DNA from: Paracoccaceae bacterium
GTDB taxonomy: Bacteria > Pseudomonadota > Alphaproteobacteria > Rhodobacterales > Rhodobacteraceae
Assembly: GCA_028284605.1 (NCBI GenBank)
Contig: JANQRL010000032.1
Coordinates: 62,001 to 126,000 of the forward strand
Length of the DNA stretch: 64,000 nucleotides
Reading direction: 5' to 3'
Position numbers and translations under genes: made by a program. Below are positions 8,415-18,038 of the stretch, one piece after another. Each line of letters opens with the position of its first letter. Positions within the stretch are counted from its first letter, which is position 1. The notes under the pieces are model-generated. The model was not told the DNA's origin and made no database searches. It saw only the letters and a program-made list of their open reading frames with translations.

Positions 8415-9205
8415 AGAATCCTAGCATCCTCTGCCGGTCCAATAACGGGTCAGGCAAACTCTGGGCTGACTCAACTACAAGCTGACATGTGTACTTGTGA
8501 TTGTACGACGAATCCCATCCTGGCGAACATTTTTCTTTTTGCCAGAGGGGTTAACGCCCGACTTCTGCTCTCTGATGTCAATAGAGCACAGACGCACAAC
8601 CTATGCAATAGGACATATCACGGTAATCTCGTCCGGGGCGAAAGACGTACGCGCGCGCACCGCAGCGCGCCTGCGGAGCGCCGCTTCCGGCGAGCTCGGG
8701 TCGGACTATTTGCGCGTTGGACGGGACTTGGTCCGCTCGTCCGCGCTGTCTTTTTTGGGCCGGCGAGCAGACCAGCCGAAGATGATGATGGCGCCGAGCG
8801 CCACCACTAGGATAAATTCAAGCACGGCCTGCGTCCTATCAAGAGTGCCACCCGAACACTCCGCCCCCACACTCGTTCCTATTAGCAACAATTGGCGACA
8901 ATTGGGAGACAGTGCGGCGCTTTCCGCCGATCTTGCGTCGATTTTCAGACGTGCGCCCCCAAGATCTTCCCGATTTCAATCCGTTCCGGCTCCGGCGGGC
9001 CGGTCCTCGCGCTCGCGCAGGCCCGGAGGATCCATCGGCTGCCGACGTGGCGAGGGAGAAGACGGTTCATCGCGCGCTCGAGGGCCGGGATGCCGGCACT
9101 TGGCGCGACGGTGGAGGATTGAGGTTTCCGAGACAACTGCCATTATCCAGCAGAGGACCGGAGCAGATCCCGGACCGTTGCAACCGGACAGAACCGGAAC
9201 GGACA
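8415..9205. other. AT-richer intergenic stretch before the sulfotransferase gene
   Basis: About 790 bp lie between two genes, with only one possible small ORF (8706-8825, minus). The section 8440-8640 has visibly more A and T than the surrounding genome, including a run near 8529-8540. I see no RNA gene, IS end or attachment repeat. It may hold the promoters of both flanking genes and looks like an insertion boundary. Confidence 0.5.
8706..8825 (-). CDS. possible small single-pass membrane protein
   Basis: A GTG start at 8825 would give 39 residues: one hydrophobic helix (LEFILVVALGAIIIFGW) followed by a strongly basic Arg/Lys-rich tail. AGGA lies eight bases before the GTG. The frame is open to a TTG at 8891, but that extension reads poorly. 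Single-helix proteins with a basic tail are common in this group. There is no neighbour or motif to assign a role, so this is a tentative gene. Confidence 0.4.
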   Translation of the reverse strand: MLEFILVVALGAIIIFGWSARRPKKDSADERTKSRPTRK

Positions 9206-9958
9206 ATGGCCGACCACGTGCTTGAATGGGTGCGCCACGGCGACACGCCCATAGACCACTTTCAAATCTTCGGCGAACGCCGGACCGGCACGAACTATGT
9301 CAATCGGCTTCTGGCCGACAATCTGGATGCGCGGTCGACGACGAAGTACGGCTGGAAACACGGATATCCCACGATGCCCTGCATCGCCGCGTCCGGGCTT
9401 GTCGTCATCGTCGTTCGCGAGCCGCTCGGCTGGCTCTCGAGCCTGCACAACCGCGCGTTCACGATCTCCCATGAGGGGCTCGACTTTCCCCGTTTTCTGC
9501 GCGCGGAATGGTATGATCGGTATCGCCCGAAGGACTTTGGACATGCGCGCTGGGGCTATGATGGGATGCATCGCGCCAGCGGTGTCGCCAATCAGATCGA
9601 CCGCCATCCGATAACCGGAAAACGCTTCCGCAATCCGCTCGAACTCAGGAAGGTCAAGAGCGCCTGTTTCCTCGGGCTGCTCAATCGGGAGTGCAACGCC
9701 GTGCTGGTGGATTATGACACCGCCAAGGATCGGCCGGGCGGTGTCATCGACGATGTTTCACGCCTCTTCGGGATCTCGACGAAAGGGCGGCACCATGTTC
9801 CCGGCCACGTCGGTGCCAAAGGCCGGCCGAAAGAGCGCGTGCGGACCGACGACATCTCCGATGCCGATTTCGATTTCATCCTGTCGCGACTGGACCACGA
9901 TCAGGAGGCCCGGCTTGGCTATGCCTCCTGTCTGGAACCGCGCAAGACCCGGGTCTGA
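9206..9958 (+). CDS. sulfotransferase-like protein
   Basis: ATG 9206 gives a 250-residue protein. Near the N-terminus FQIFGERRTGTNYVNRLL resembles the 5'-phosphosulfate binding loop of PAPS-dependent sulfotransferases. VVIVVREPLGWLSSLHNRAF resembles the 3'-phosphate loop (R-x-P with a downstream Ser). No signal peptide is seen. It converges with a GT61 glycosyltransferase, which suggests modification of a surface glycan or lipid. The acceptor cannot be told. The longer upstream open frame reads as low-quality Arg-rich sequence and was not used. Confidence 0.65.
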   Translation: MADHVLEWVRHGDTPIDHFQIFGERRTGTNYVNRLLADNLDARSTTKYGWKHGYPTMPCIAASGLVVIVVREPLGWLSSLHNRAFTISHEGLDFPRFLRAEWYDRYRPKDFGHARWGYDGMHRASGVANQIDRHPITGKRFRNPLELRKVKSACFLGLLNRECNAVLVDYDTAKDRPGGVIDDVSRLFGISTKGRHHVPGHVGAKGRPKERVRTDDISDADFDFILSRLDHDQEARLGYASCLEPRKTRV

Positions 9959-9971
9959 TGCGGGGTCCCGC

Positions 9972-11309
9972 TCAGAGAGCGTCGATATGGCCGATCAGCT
10001 TGTCGATTGCGGGGTCATCGATCCTCACCGGGTAGAGCCCACGCCCGCGCATCGGCGGGATCGGATCGGTGCCGGCGTGCTCAAAATCCGCAATCGCGAC
10101 CGTATAGCCGCACTCGGAGAGATGCGCGAAACCGACAAAGTCCGGCCATCTCTGGACCCCGGTCTGAAGCGTGCCGAGTTCGATGACCTCGGTATCGGCA
10201 TTGGCGAACATCATGTTCGTGAAGCCGGCACCGTGATAGGAGATCATGCAGTCGGCCTGATGCACCGTGCCGATCTGGGCAAGCGGGGACAGGTCCTCGA
10301 AATAGACCGTCCCAAACCCTCTATCGTGCAGTCTCTCGACCAGGCGGCCTTCGTTCGCTGGGGTTCGATCATGGCCGGGTTTGGAGCGGCGACCCAGCCA
10401 GAACCGTCGCGGCAGGTGATCGAAGCTCATGTCGGCGACGGCCGCAAGGGCACGATCGCGCAGATCCTTCAATGCCCGGCTGTAGCCGTTGCCACGCAGC
10501 ACCCGGGCCGGGTTCACCTTGTAGGAGCCGTTCGCCAGTTCGTTGCCTGGCCCCACCGTATCGGCGAAATCCGTGTCGATCCGGGCCAGACCCGGGATGT
10601 CGCCGACCCAGGCGATGATCGCCCGATCGAAGCGTTGGGGACCTGCAAGGAAGTCGATCCTGCCCTTCAGTTCGGGAAACAGCGCATCCACATAGGCGTG
10701 GACAAAGGCCGGAGGATCGTTGCGGGGCCCGACGATCCTCACCCGACCGGAGAAATCGGGAATTCGGTCAATGATCGTGAGGGTACAGAACGCCTCGCGC
10801 ATGAAGTGGAAGTAATTGTGGAGATTCTGGCAGTCCACGACGAAATCCAGGCCCCCGACATCTCCATCCCACATCGCGGGGGCCGACGCGCCCTCCTGTG
10901 CCAAGCCGAGGTAGTCGTGAAACTGCCGCGACCAGCCGGCATTGTCGCCCCGTTGCTTCCAGAACCTGCGATTGGCACCAATGAGCCGGTCGCCGGCCGG
11001 GCCGCTGACCAGCCACTTGCCGCTGACAAGAATATGGTCTCCCGTGAACACGAGGTCGGTCGCGACCGCCGGAACAGCCTCGAAGAGAACCGGCCGCTGG
11101 AAGAGAACCGATTGCTGCCGGAGGTCCCATTCGGCAGCCCAGCGAGTGCGCACTCTCTTGCGGTCCGATAGCAGCCAGGTACCAAGACGGGCGGAGGTGG
11201 CAGTCCGCCAGCAGGAGCCAGGCTGTTCCAGAAACGCGAGACCCGCATCCTGGCCGGGGGTCCAGAAAACTTGGGCCGGATCGGCGTCAAGAGGAGGCAG
11301 GTGGGTCAT
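9972..11309 (-). CDS. glycosyltransferase family 61 protein
   Basis: The 445-residue product from ATG 11309 carries GT61 (DUF563) landmarks. There is an Asn-Tyr-Phe-His block (NLHNYFHFMREAF) near the middle and a C-terminal YHGAGFTNMMFA motif, the strongest signature of the family, followed by EVIELG. GT61 enzymes in bacteria are usually linked to capsule or exopolysaccharide synthesis. The frame extends to 11351, but MTHLPPLDADP is the more natural start. It is convergent with the sulfotransferase-like gene, and the 13-bp gap contains a small GC palindrome at 9960-9971. Confidence 0.8.
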   Translation of the reverse strand: MTHLPPLDADPAQVFWTPGQDAGLAFLEQPGSCWRTATSARLGTWLLSDRKRVRTRWAAEWDLRQQSVLFQRPVLFEAVPAVATDLVFTGDHILVSGKWLVSGPAGDRLIGANRRFWKQRGDNAGWSRQFHDYLGLAQEGASAPAMWDGDVGGLDFVVDCQNLHNYFHFMREAFCTLTIIDRIPDFSGRVRIVGPRNDPPAFVHAYVDALFPELKGRIDFLAGPQRFDRAIIAWVGDIPGLARIDTDFADTVGPGNELANGSYKVNPARVLRGNGYSRALKDLRDRALAAVADMSFDHLPRRFWLGRRSKPGHDRTPANEGRLVERLHDRGFGTVYFEDLSPLAQIGTVHQADCMISYHGAGFTNMMFANADTEVIELGTLQTGVQRWPDFVGFAHLSECGYTVAIADFEHAGTDPIPPMRGRGLYPVRIDDPAIDKLIGHIDAL

Positions 11310-11420
11310 CCGGTCATTCGATCCAGGCAAGTCGGCGCCACGTCGGGCCAAGGGACCGATCGCTACGGCATGGTCGTCCTACAACAGAGCGCAGCGCGAT
11401 CGTGCCAGCCATGATCGAAG

Positions 11421-13076
11421 CTACCTCGCGAACTTCTTGAATTTCACCCGCTTCGGCTCCAGCGCGTCGGCCCCGAGGCGGCGCTTCTTGTCCTCCTCGT
11501 AATCCTCGAAATTGCCTTCGAACCACTCCACATGAGCCTCGCCCTCGAAGGCGAGGATGTGGGTGCAGAGGCGGTCGAGGAAGAAGCGGTCGTGGCTGAT
11601 GATCACCGCGCAGCCGGCGAAGTTCTCCAACGCGTCCTCCAGCGCCCGCAGCGTCTCCACGTCCAGATCGTTGGTCGGTTCGTCGAGCAGGAGGACGTTG
11701 CCGCCGGATTTCAGCAGCTTCGCCATATGGACCCGGTTGCGCTCGCCCCCCGAGAGCAGGCCCACCTTCTTCTGCTGATCGCCGCCCTTGAAGTTGAAGG
11801 CGGAACAGTAGGCGCGGGAGTTCATCTGCGCGTCGCCGAGCTGGATGATCTCGCCGCCGTCGGAGATCTCCTCCCAGACGGTCTTGTCCGCGTCGAGCGC
11901 GTCGCGGGATTGGTCGACATAGGCCAGTTCCACCGTGTCGCCGTAGCTCACCGCACCGCCGTCCGGCGCCTCCTGCCGGGTCAGCATCCGGAAGAGCGTT
12001 GTCTTACCGGCGCCGTTCGGGCCGATCACGCCGACGATCCCGCCGGGGGGGAGCGAGAAATCGAGACCCTCGATCAGGAGCTTGTCGCCCATGGCCTTTT
12101 GGAGCCCCTCGACCTCGATGACCTTCTGCCCGAGCCGGGGTCCGTTCGGGATGATGATCTGGGCGCGGCCGATCTTCTCGCGTTCTGACTGGCCGGCGAG
12201 CTCCTCATAGGCCTGAATCCGGGCCTTCGACTTGGCTTGCCGCGCCTTCTGGCCCTGGCGCATCCAGTCCAGTTCCCGCTCCAGCGTCTTCTGGCGCGAC
12301 TTGTCCTCCCGCGACTCCTGTTCGAGGCGTTTGGCCTTCTGTTCCAGCCAGGCGGAGTAGTTGCCCTCGTAGGGGATGCCGCGGCCGCGGTCGAGCTCCA
12401 GGATCCAGCCGGTGATATCGTCGAGGAAATAGCGGTCGTGGGTGACGATCAGGCAGGTGCCTTTGTATTCGATGAGGTGGTTCTGCAGCCAGGCGATGGT
12501 CTCGGCATCGAGGTGGTTCGTCGGTTCGTCGAGGAGCAGCATGTCGGGCGCCTCGAGCAGCAGCTTGCAGAGCGCCACTCGGCGTTTTTCGCCGCCGGAG
12601 AGGCTCGCGACCTCGGCCTCGTCGGGCGGGCAGCGCAGGGCCTCCATGGCCACATCGATCTGGCCGTCGAGATCCCAGAGGTTCTGGCTGTCGATCTCGT
12701 CCTGGAGCGCCGCCATCTCGTCGGCGGTTTCGTCGGAATAGTTCATCGCCAGTTCGTTGAACCGGTCGAGCTTGGCCTGCTTCTCCGCCACGCCCAGCAT
12801 GACGTTGTCGCGGACGTTCAGGCTCTCGTCCAGCTGCGGCTCCTGTGGCAGGTAACCCACTTTGGCCCCCTCGGCGGCCCACGCCTCGCCCACGTAGTCC
12901 GTGTCGAGCCCGGCCATGATCCGCATCAGCGTCGACTTGCCGGAGCCATTGACCCCCACGACCCCGATCTTCACGCCGGGCAGGAAGCTCAGGCGGATGT
13001 TTTCAAAGCACTTCTTGCCGCCGGGATAGGTCTTCGACACCCCGTCCATGTGGTAGACATATTGATAGCTCGCCAT
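11421..13076 (-). CDS. ettA: energy-dependent translational throttle protein EttA (ABC-F)
   Basis: This ABC-F ATPase acts at the ribosomal E site and gates entry into elongation according to ATP level. The 551-residue protein starts MASYQYVYHMDGVSKTYPG, as EttA does. It has two ABC domains: Walker A GVNGSGKST with signature LSGGEKRR, and Walker A GPNGAGKTT with signature LSGGERNR. They are joined by the charged linker around ELDWMRQGQKARQAKSKAR. The C-terminus is short (KFKKFAR). There are no membrane segments. The upstream open extension overlaps a non-coding gap and was trimmed. Confidence 0.96.
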   Translation of the reverse strand: MASYQYVYHMDGVSKTYPGGKKCFENIRLSFLPGVKIGVVGVNGSGKSTLMRIMAGLDTDYVGEAWAAEGAKVGYLPQEPQLDESLNVRDNVMLGVAEKQAKLDRFNELAMNYSDETADEMAALQDEIDSQNLWDLDGQIDVAMEALRCPPDEAEVASLSGGEKRRVALCKLLLEAPDMLLLDEPTNHLDAETIAWLQNHLIEYKGTCLIVTHDRYFLDDITGWILELDRGRGIPYEGNYSAWLEQKAKRLEQESREDKSRQKTLERELDWMRQGQKARQAKSKARIQAYEELAGQSEREKIGRAQIIIPNGPRLGQKVIEVEGLQKAMGDKLLIEGLDFSLPPGGIVGVIGPNGAGKTTLFRMLTRQEAPDGGAVSYGDTVELAYVDQSRDALDADKTVWEEISDGGEIIQLGDAQMNSRAYCSAFNFKGGDQQKKVGLLSGGERNRVHMAKLLKSGGNVLLLDEPTNDLDVETLRALEDALENFAGCAVIISHDRFFLDRLCTHILAFEGEAHVEWFEGNFEDYEEDKKRRLGADALEPKRVKFKKFAR

Positions 13077-13152
13077 CCCGCCCTCCGGCCGCGTTCGATC
13101 CGCGGCAGGATTAGCGGCTTTGCGGCACGGGAACAACGGCACTGCGGGCGCC

Positions 13153-15051
13153 TCAGGCGCGGCGGACCCGGCGCAGGGGGCCGGATGCGGTCTCCGGTCC
13201 CTCGGCACGGGCGTTCAGCCATTCGAAGAGGAGGTCCGAGGTCATCGGCCGGGCCAGCCAGTAGCCCTGGAGCACATCGCAACCGATCTCCCCCAACCGG
13301 TCGGCCAGAACGGGGTCCTCGACCCCCTCGGCGATGACGCCGAGGTCCAGGTCGCTGCACAGATCGGCGATGGTGGCGACGATCTTGGCGCTGGTCTCGT
13401 CGGTCAGCACGTGCCGGACAAGGGATTTGTCGATCTTCACCCCGCTGACCGCGAGCCCGGCGAGATGGGCGAGCCCGGCATAGCCGACACCGAAGTCGTC
13501 CAGCAGCACCTGAAATCCGGCCGCCCGCAGATCGGCGATCAGCGCGGCTTGCCGGCTGCTGTCATCGGGGCTGCCGAGGACCGTCGTTTCCAGCACCTCG
13601 ATGACGATATCGGCGCGCGCGACGCCGCGCGATTCGACGCCGCGGATCAGCAGCGAGATGAAATCCGGGTGAACGAGCATTTCCTCCGAAGCGTTGAACC
13701 CAACACGAAGATCGCGATGGTCCGCGCTGCGGTCGAGGTTTTGCTTGAGATCGAGCGCGGCCTGCATCGACCCGATATCGATCTGAGCCATCAGCCCGAG
13801 CTCGGCGGCCATCGGCAGAAACTCCCCCGGCGGGATCGGGCCGTTCGTAGGATGCGGCCAGCGCACCAGGGTCTCGACGCCGGTGATCCGCCCGGTCCGG
13901 TGATCGACGATGGGCTGATAGCAATGCGCGAGGCCCCCTTCTTCGACCACCCGGGTCAGGTCGCTGGCGCGCTGCGCCTTCCAGGTCTGCTGGGCATGGA
14001 GCCGTCCATCATAGGCCGCGACCGTATTGCGCCCGGTCCGCTTCGCCTCGTAGAGGGCAAAGTCGGATTTCATCATCAGATCCTCGGGATCCAGCATGTC
14101 CGGGGCGGAGACCGCCGCCCCGATCGAGGCGTTGCAACTCAGGGTGCGTCCCTCCCAGTCAAAAGGCGATGGCACCGCTCGGATGATGTCCTCTGCGATC
14201 GCGCGCAAGGCGGCGAGATCGGGGATGCCGGGGCAGACGACGACGAATTCGTCGCCGCCGACCCGGGCCGCCAGATCCGTCGTCCGGACCTGTCCGCGGA
14301 TCACGTCGGCGACATGTGTCAGGGTCCGGTCTCCGGCGGAGTGGCCGTGGGTGTCGTTGATGTCCTTGAACTTGTCGAGATCGAGATGGAGCATGCCGAC
14401 GAGGTGCCCCTCCCGTGCGGCGTTCTGGAGCGCGGTTTCGCAGAACCGCACCAACTCGGCTCGGTTGGCAAGTCCGGTCAGGGCGTCATGCGTCGCGGCA
14501 TATTCGAGCCGGCTGCGGGTTTCTCGGAGCTTGTTTTCGTGTTCGATCTGCTCGGTCACATCGCGGCAGACCAGGATCGCGTGCTGTCGTCCGGTTGCGG
14601 AGGCACGGAAGGAGACATTGATCTGGTTCCAGAACAGCGTGCCGTCGGACCGCTTGTTGCGGAACAGTTGCAGACCGATCAGCCGCGGATCCTCTGGATC
14701 GTAGCGGAATTGCGCGATGGTCCTGAGATCCGGCGTCTCGTCGTCGGGAAGCGCGAATTCGAGCGGATTGCGACCCATGATCTCTTCCCGCCGCCGGCCC
14801 ATGATCCGGCAATAGGCCGGGTTCGGCCAGACCACGGTGCCGTCCATGTTCTGCACCAGGATGCCGTCATTGGCGTGTTCCGTGGCCATCCGAAAGAGCT
14901 CCGCCTGGCGCAGTTGGCGGATCAGATCCTGCCGGGTGCCGAGCAGGTCCGCGCGCAACCGGCGCAGCTTCGCCGCCTGCTGATGGACAAGCGCAACCAG
15001 CATGAACACCGCCCCCGCCATCGTGATCCAAGTGAAGACGAAAAAGGACAT
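13153..15051 (-). CDS. membrane-anchored PAS-GGDEF-EAL cyclic-di-GMP enzyme
   Basis: The 632-residue protein has one N-terminal membrane helix (about 3-23), a coiled segment, a PAS domain (about 50-165), a GGDEF domain (about 180-340) and an EAL domain (about 360-610). The cyclase site RVGGDEF is intact and is preceded at the correct distance by RTTD, the RxxD inhibitory site. The phosphodiesterase first motif reads ETLVR instead of EALVR. Later EAL residues are kept: FNAS, the IEVLET glutamates, [22 protein letters not shown] and LQGY. Both activities are therefore possible. It lies upstream of ettA on the same strand. Confidence 0.93.
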   Translation of the reverse strand: MSFFVFTWITMAGAVFMLVALVHQQAAKLRRLRADLLGTRQDLIRQLRQAELFRMATEHANDGILVQNMDGTVVWPNPAYCRIMGRRREEIMGRNPLEFALPDDETPDLRTIAQFRYDPEDPRLIGLQLFRNKRSDGTLFWNQINVSFRASATGRQHAILVCRDVTEQIEHENKLRETRSRLEYAATHDALTGLANRAELVRFCETALQNAAREGHLVGMLHLDLDKFKDINDTHGHSAGDRTLTHVADVIRGQVRTTDLAARVGGDEFVVVCPGIPDLAALRAIAEDIIRAVPSPFDWEGRTLSCNASIGAAVSAPDMLDPEDLMMKSDFALYEAKRTGRNTVAAYDGRLHAQQTWKAQRASDLTRVVEEGGLAHCYQPIVDHRTGRITGVETLVRWPHPTNGPIPPGEFLPMAAELGLMAQIDIGSMQAALDLKQNLDRSADHRDLRVGFNASEEMLVHPDFISLLIRGVESRGVARADIVIEVLETTVLGSPDDSSRQAALIADLRAAGFQVLLDDFGVGYAGLAHLAGLAVSGVKIDKSLVRHVLTDETSAKIVATIADLCSDLDLGVIAEGVEDPVLADRLGEIGCDVLQGYWLARPMTSDLLFEWLNARAEGPETASGPLRRVRRA

Positions 15052-15218
15052 GGGTCGTCGGCGGTTCCGGACATGGCTACCGCGCCTCCCTAAGGCCGAA
15101 GCCTTTCATCGCCGTTAAGGCGGGCCCGGATACCGGCGGCGGGCGGGGTTTACTTTCGGGGGCGCTTGCGGCTTTTTCGGCGCCGCACTCGCACGGTGCC
15201 GCGCGACAGGAGATGGAT

Positions 15219-15818
15219 GTGATCACCGGGTGGCCGACCGCCCCGAAAGGGCAGAGCATCGGGCTTCTCGGCGGCTCCTTCGACCCGGCGCATCCCGGCC
15301 ATGTTCACATCACCCGTGCGGCACTCACCCGGTTCGGCCTCGACCGGGTCTGGTGGCTCGTGAGTCCCGGTAACCCGTTGAAATCACGCGGGCCCGCACC
15401 GCTCGACCAGAGGATTGCGGCGGCGCGGCGGCTGATGGATCATCCGAGAGTCACGATCACCGATATCGAGGCACGGATCGGCACGCGCTACACGGCGGAG
15501 ACCCTGGCGTTTCTGCGGGTGCGCTATCCCGGGCGGCGCTTCGTCTGGCTGATGGGGGCCGACAACCTGGCGCAGTTCCACCATTGGCAGGACTGGCAGG
15601 ACATCATCGAGACGGTGCCGCTCGGCATCCTCGCCCGGCCCGGCCTGCGGATTCCGGCACGTACCTCGAAAGCCGCCCGAACCTACCGGCGCTGGCGCCT
15701 GCCGGGGCGGGCCTCGCGCCTCCTCACCCGCGCAACGGCACCCGCCTGGTGCTTCGTCAACGTGCCGATGTCGGACGCCTCCTCCACCGCGATCCGGGCC
15801 AAGGGGGGCTGGCGATGA
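15219..15818 (+). CDS. nadD: nicotinate-nucleotide adenylyltransferase NadD
   Basis: NadD transfers AMP from ATP to nicotinate mononucleotide in NAD synthesis. The nucleotidyltransferase motif [14 protein letters not shown] is near the N-terminus, [13 protein letters not shown] is in the middle, and the C-terminal SDASSTAIR fits the ISSTxIR motif. AGGAG at 15208-15212 sits six bases before GTG 15219 but directly against ATG 15213, so GTG is preferred; the ATG would add two residues. The stop overlaps the next ATG. Confidence 0.95.
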   Translation: MITGWPTAPKGQSIGLLGGSFDPAHPGHVHITRAALTRFGLDRVWWLVSPGNPLKSRGPAPLDQRIAAARRLMDHPRVTITDIEARIGTRYTAETLAFLRVRYPGRRFVWLMGADNLAQFHHWQDWQDIIETVPLGILARPGLRIPARTSKAARTYRRWRLPGRASRLLTRATAPAWCFVNVPMSDASSTAIRAKGGWR

Positions 15819-16525
15819 GCCCGCGCTTCTTCGGCTATGGCAGCCTGGTGAACCTTGCCACCCACGACTTCCCCGATGCCCGCCCCGCCACCCTACAAGG
15901 CTGGCGCCGGGTCTGGCGGCATTCGACGCTCCGGGAGGTGGCGTTCCTGTCGGTGGAGCCGGCCGAGGATCACCAGATCGACGGCGTCACGGCCCAGGTC
16001 CCCGGCGCCGACTGGACCGATCTCGACGAACGCGAGCGGGCCTATATCCGCCGCGACGTCACCCATCTCGTGACCCATGACAGCGCGCCGGCCCATACGG
16101 CGGTCTACGAGGTCCATCACGGCCATCTCGCCCCGCCCGACACCGCCCACCCGATCCTGCTGAGCTATATCGATGTCGTCGTGCAGGGCTATCTGCGGCT
16201 CTACGGACGCGACGGTGCGCTGCGCTTTGCCGAGACCACCGAGGGCTGGCACGCGCCGGTCCTGAACGACCGCGCCGACCCGATCTATTCCCGCCACCAG
16301 CCCCTCGACGCCTGGGAGCGGGACTGGATCGACGGGCTCCTCAGCGACCTAGCGGCGATGGTGGAAGAGCCGGAAGAGCGAGAGCTGGCGCTCAAACGGC
16401 GCGCGATCGTCCGGAGCGCCGCCCCGGGCCATGACCCGCAGCGCCAGGACGGCGGCGAGCGCTCCGAAGAGGACCCCGCCGACCGCCTGCCCGATCAGCA
16501 CGCCGGGCGCACCGAGCCAGAGTGA
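15815..16525 (+). CDS. gamma-glutamylcyclotransferase-like protein with a long tail
   Basis: The start [19 protein letters not shown] contains the FGYGSLV loop that binds substrate in the GGCT/AIG2 fold. The fold appears to end near residue 175 ([13 protein letters not shown]). The remaining 58 or so residues are Arg/Glu/Asp-rich and lie wholly opposite the end of the convergent MATE gene, so they are probably read-through after loss of an original stop. ATG 15815 overlaps the nadD TGA. Likely role: cleavage of a gamma-glutamyl compound; the substrate is not evident. Confidence 0.75.
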   Translation: MSPRFFGYGSLVNLATHDFPDARPATLQGWRRVWRHSTLREVAFLSVEPAEDHQIDGVTAQVPGADWTDLDERERAYIRRDVTHLVTHDSAPAHTAVYEVHHGHLAPPDTAHPILLSYIDVVVQGYLRLYGRDGALRFAETTEGWHAPVLNDRADPIYSRHQPLDAWERDWIDGLLSDLAAMVEEPEERELALKRRAIVRSAAPGHDPQRQDGGERSEEDPADRLPDQHAGRTEPE

Positions 16526-17737
16526 GAAGAGGATGACCGGCGGGATCGTCCCGAGGGTGTGGCGTCCCCAGTTCAGCCAGGTCGAATAGAATGGGTGGCC
16601 GAGATTGTTGAAGGCCGCGTTGGCGACGAAGAGCACCCCGTTGAAGAAGAAGAGCAGGCTGAGCGGCCCGGCAAAGAGGAAGACCAGGGTGAGCGCCTCT
16701 CCGTCAAGCTCGAAGAGCCAGCGCAGGCCCGGGCGCAGGGCGAAGAGCAGACCGGAGACCACCACGACCACGACAAGGGTGAAGAGAATGCCGTCGCGGA
16801 ACGCGCCCCGCACACGGTCCTGCTTCCCGGCACCGAAATTCTGCCCGATGATCGGGCCGATGGCCCCGGAAAGCGCGAAGATGACCCCGAAGGCGACCGG
16901 GGTGAGCCGGCCGACGATGGCCATCCCCGCCACCGCCGCCTCGCCATAGGTGGCCATGGCGCGGGTGACATATGCCTGCCCCACGGGCGTGGCGAGCTGG
17001 GTCAGGATTGCCGGCACCGCGATGGTCAGAACCGGCATCAGGTCGATGGCGAGGCCCTTCGGCGTGATCTTCGAGAACCCGCCGTAATAGCGCAGGAGCG
17101 GCAGCAGCGCGGTGGCGGCGATGGTCATCCGGGCGGCAACGCTGGCCAAGGCCGCGCCGGTCAGTTCCAGATCGAGCCCGAAGATCAGGATCGGATCGAG
17201 CACCAGATTGACCAGCGCGCCCCAGATCGTCGCCATCATCGCCCGGCGGGCGTCGCCATGGGCCCGGAGCACCGCACTCCCGGTCATGCCGAGGAGGAGG
17301 AAGGGCAGGGTCGGCACGATGATCGCGAGGTAGGAGACGGTGAGGTCGAGGGTCTCTCCGGTGGCCCCGAGGAGGGCGGCCAGTGGCCGAAGATTGAGCC
17401 AGACGACAAGGGCGAAGACGGCGCCGAAAACGAAGCCATAGAGAAGGGAATTGGTCGCACGCCGGCGGGCGAGGTCCCGATCCCCCTGCCCCAGCGCCCG
17501 CGCCACCAGGGCACCGGCCGCAATGGCCATGCCGATCCCGAAGGAGGTGGTGAAAAAGAGGATCGCCCCGGCATAACCGATGGCGGCGGCCAGTTCCGCC
17601 TTCCCGAGCATGGAGATGAAGACCATGTCGATGAAGTCGACCATGAAGACCGCCATGAGCCCGAGGCTCGCGGTCATCGCCATGACCGTGATGTGGCGCA
17701 TCAGGCTGCCGTCGAGGAATTTCGCCTGTTCGGACAT
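16349..17737 (-). CDS. MATE family efflux transporter
   Basis: The 462-residue polytopic protein has about 12 hydrophobic helices arranged as two similar halves, the MATE plan. Typical MATE sequences are present: an early FIDMVFISMLG helix, GMTGSAVLRAHGDAR at the end of the first half, ATPVGQAYVTRAMATYGE, and GAIGPIIGQNFGAGK in the second half. It exports cationic compounds with Na+ or H+ exchange; the substrate is unknown. Its last 59 codons overlap the tail of the GGCT-like gene on the other strand. Confidence 0.92.
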   Translation of the reverse strand: MSEQAKFLDGSLMRHITVMAMTASLGLMAVFMVDFIDMVFISMLGKAELAAAIGYAGAILFFTTSFGIGMAIAAGALVARALGQGDRDLARRRATNSLLYGFVFGAVFALVVWLNLRPLAALLGATGETLDLTVSYLAIIVPTLPFLLLGMTGSAVLRAHGDARRAMMATIWGALVNLVLDPILIFGLDLELTGAALASVAARMTIAATALLPLLRYYGGFSKITPKGLAIDLMPVLTIAVPAILTQLATPVGQAYVTRAMATYGEAAVAGMAIVGRLTPVAFGVIFALSGAIGPIIGQNFGAGKQDRVRGAFRDGILFTLVVVVVVSGLLFALRPGLRWLFELDGEALTLVFLFAGPLSLLFFFNGVLFVANAAFNNLGHPFYSTWLNWGRHTLGTIPPVILFSLWLGAPGVLIGQAVGGVLFGALAAVLALRVMARGGAPDDRAPFERQLSLFRLFHHRR

Positions 17738-17857
17738 GGGGCGTGCTCATAGAACGCGGTTGGGACTGCGATCCCTACCGCAAATCGGCTGCGGTCCGCC
17801 AGAGGTCCGATCTCGGCCGGACCGCGGCATCTCGCGAATCCGGTGGCTGCGGGACAG

Positions 17858-17901
17858 CAAAACTCTTCGAAGAGTTTTGTTCAGACCCTTCGAAGGGTCT
17901 G
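17858..17901. repeat. paired TTCGAA palindrome, copy 2a
   Basis: The first palindrome is 22 bp at 17858-17879 with core AAACTCTTCGAAGAGTTT. The second, CAGACCCTTCGAAGGGTCTG, covers 17882-17901, two bases later. The element lies between the end of gltX and the start of the MATE gene, which run in the same direction. Confidence 0.9.
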
Positions 17902-17968
17902 CTCCGCGCCGCTGCGGACAACTGAGGTCCGGTTCACGGGACCAACACCGACCACGGATGTGGCGGCC

Positions 17969-18012
17969 CAAAACTCTTCGAAGAGTTTTGCCAGAACCTT
18001 CGAAGGTTCTGG
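17969..18012. repeat. paired TTCGAA palindrome, copy 2b
   Basis: The first palindrome (17969-17990) is identical to that of copy 2a. The second (17991-18012) has core AGAACCTTCGAAGGTTCT, where one C-G pair of copy 2a has become A-T on both arms. The two palindromes abut. The element lies 27 bp past the gltX stop. Confidence 0.9.
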
Positions 18013-18038
18013 CCAGACCGCGGCCATGCCTGGGCGCC

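Noticed and set aside
9714-11171. A 485-codon plus-strand open frame over the GT61 gene
   Set aside because: Antisense to a gene with the GT61 HGAGFTN motif; no domain or ribosome site.
13120-15093. A 657-codon plus-strand open frame over the GGDEF-EAL gene
   Set aside because: It lies wholly antisense to a gene with intact motifs. Composition and lack of domains mark it as a shadow frame.
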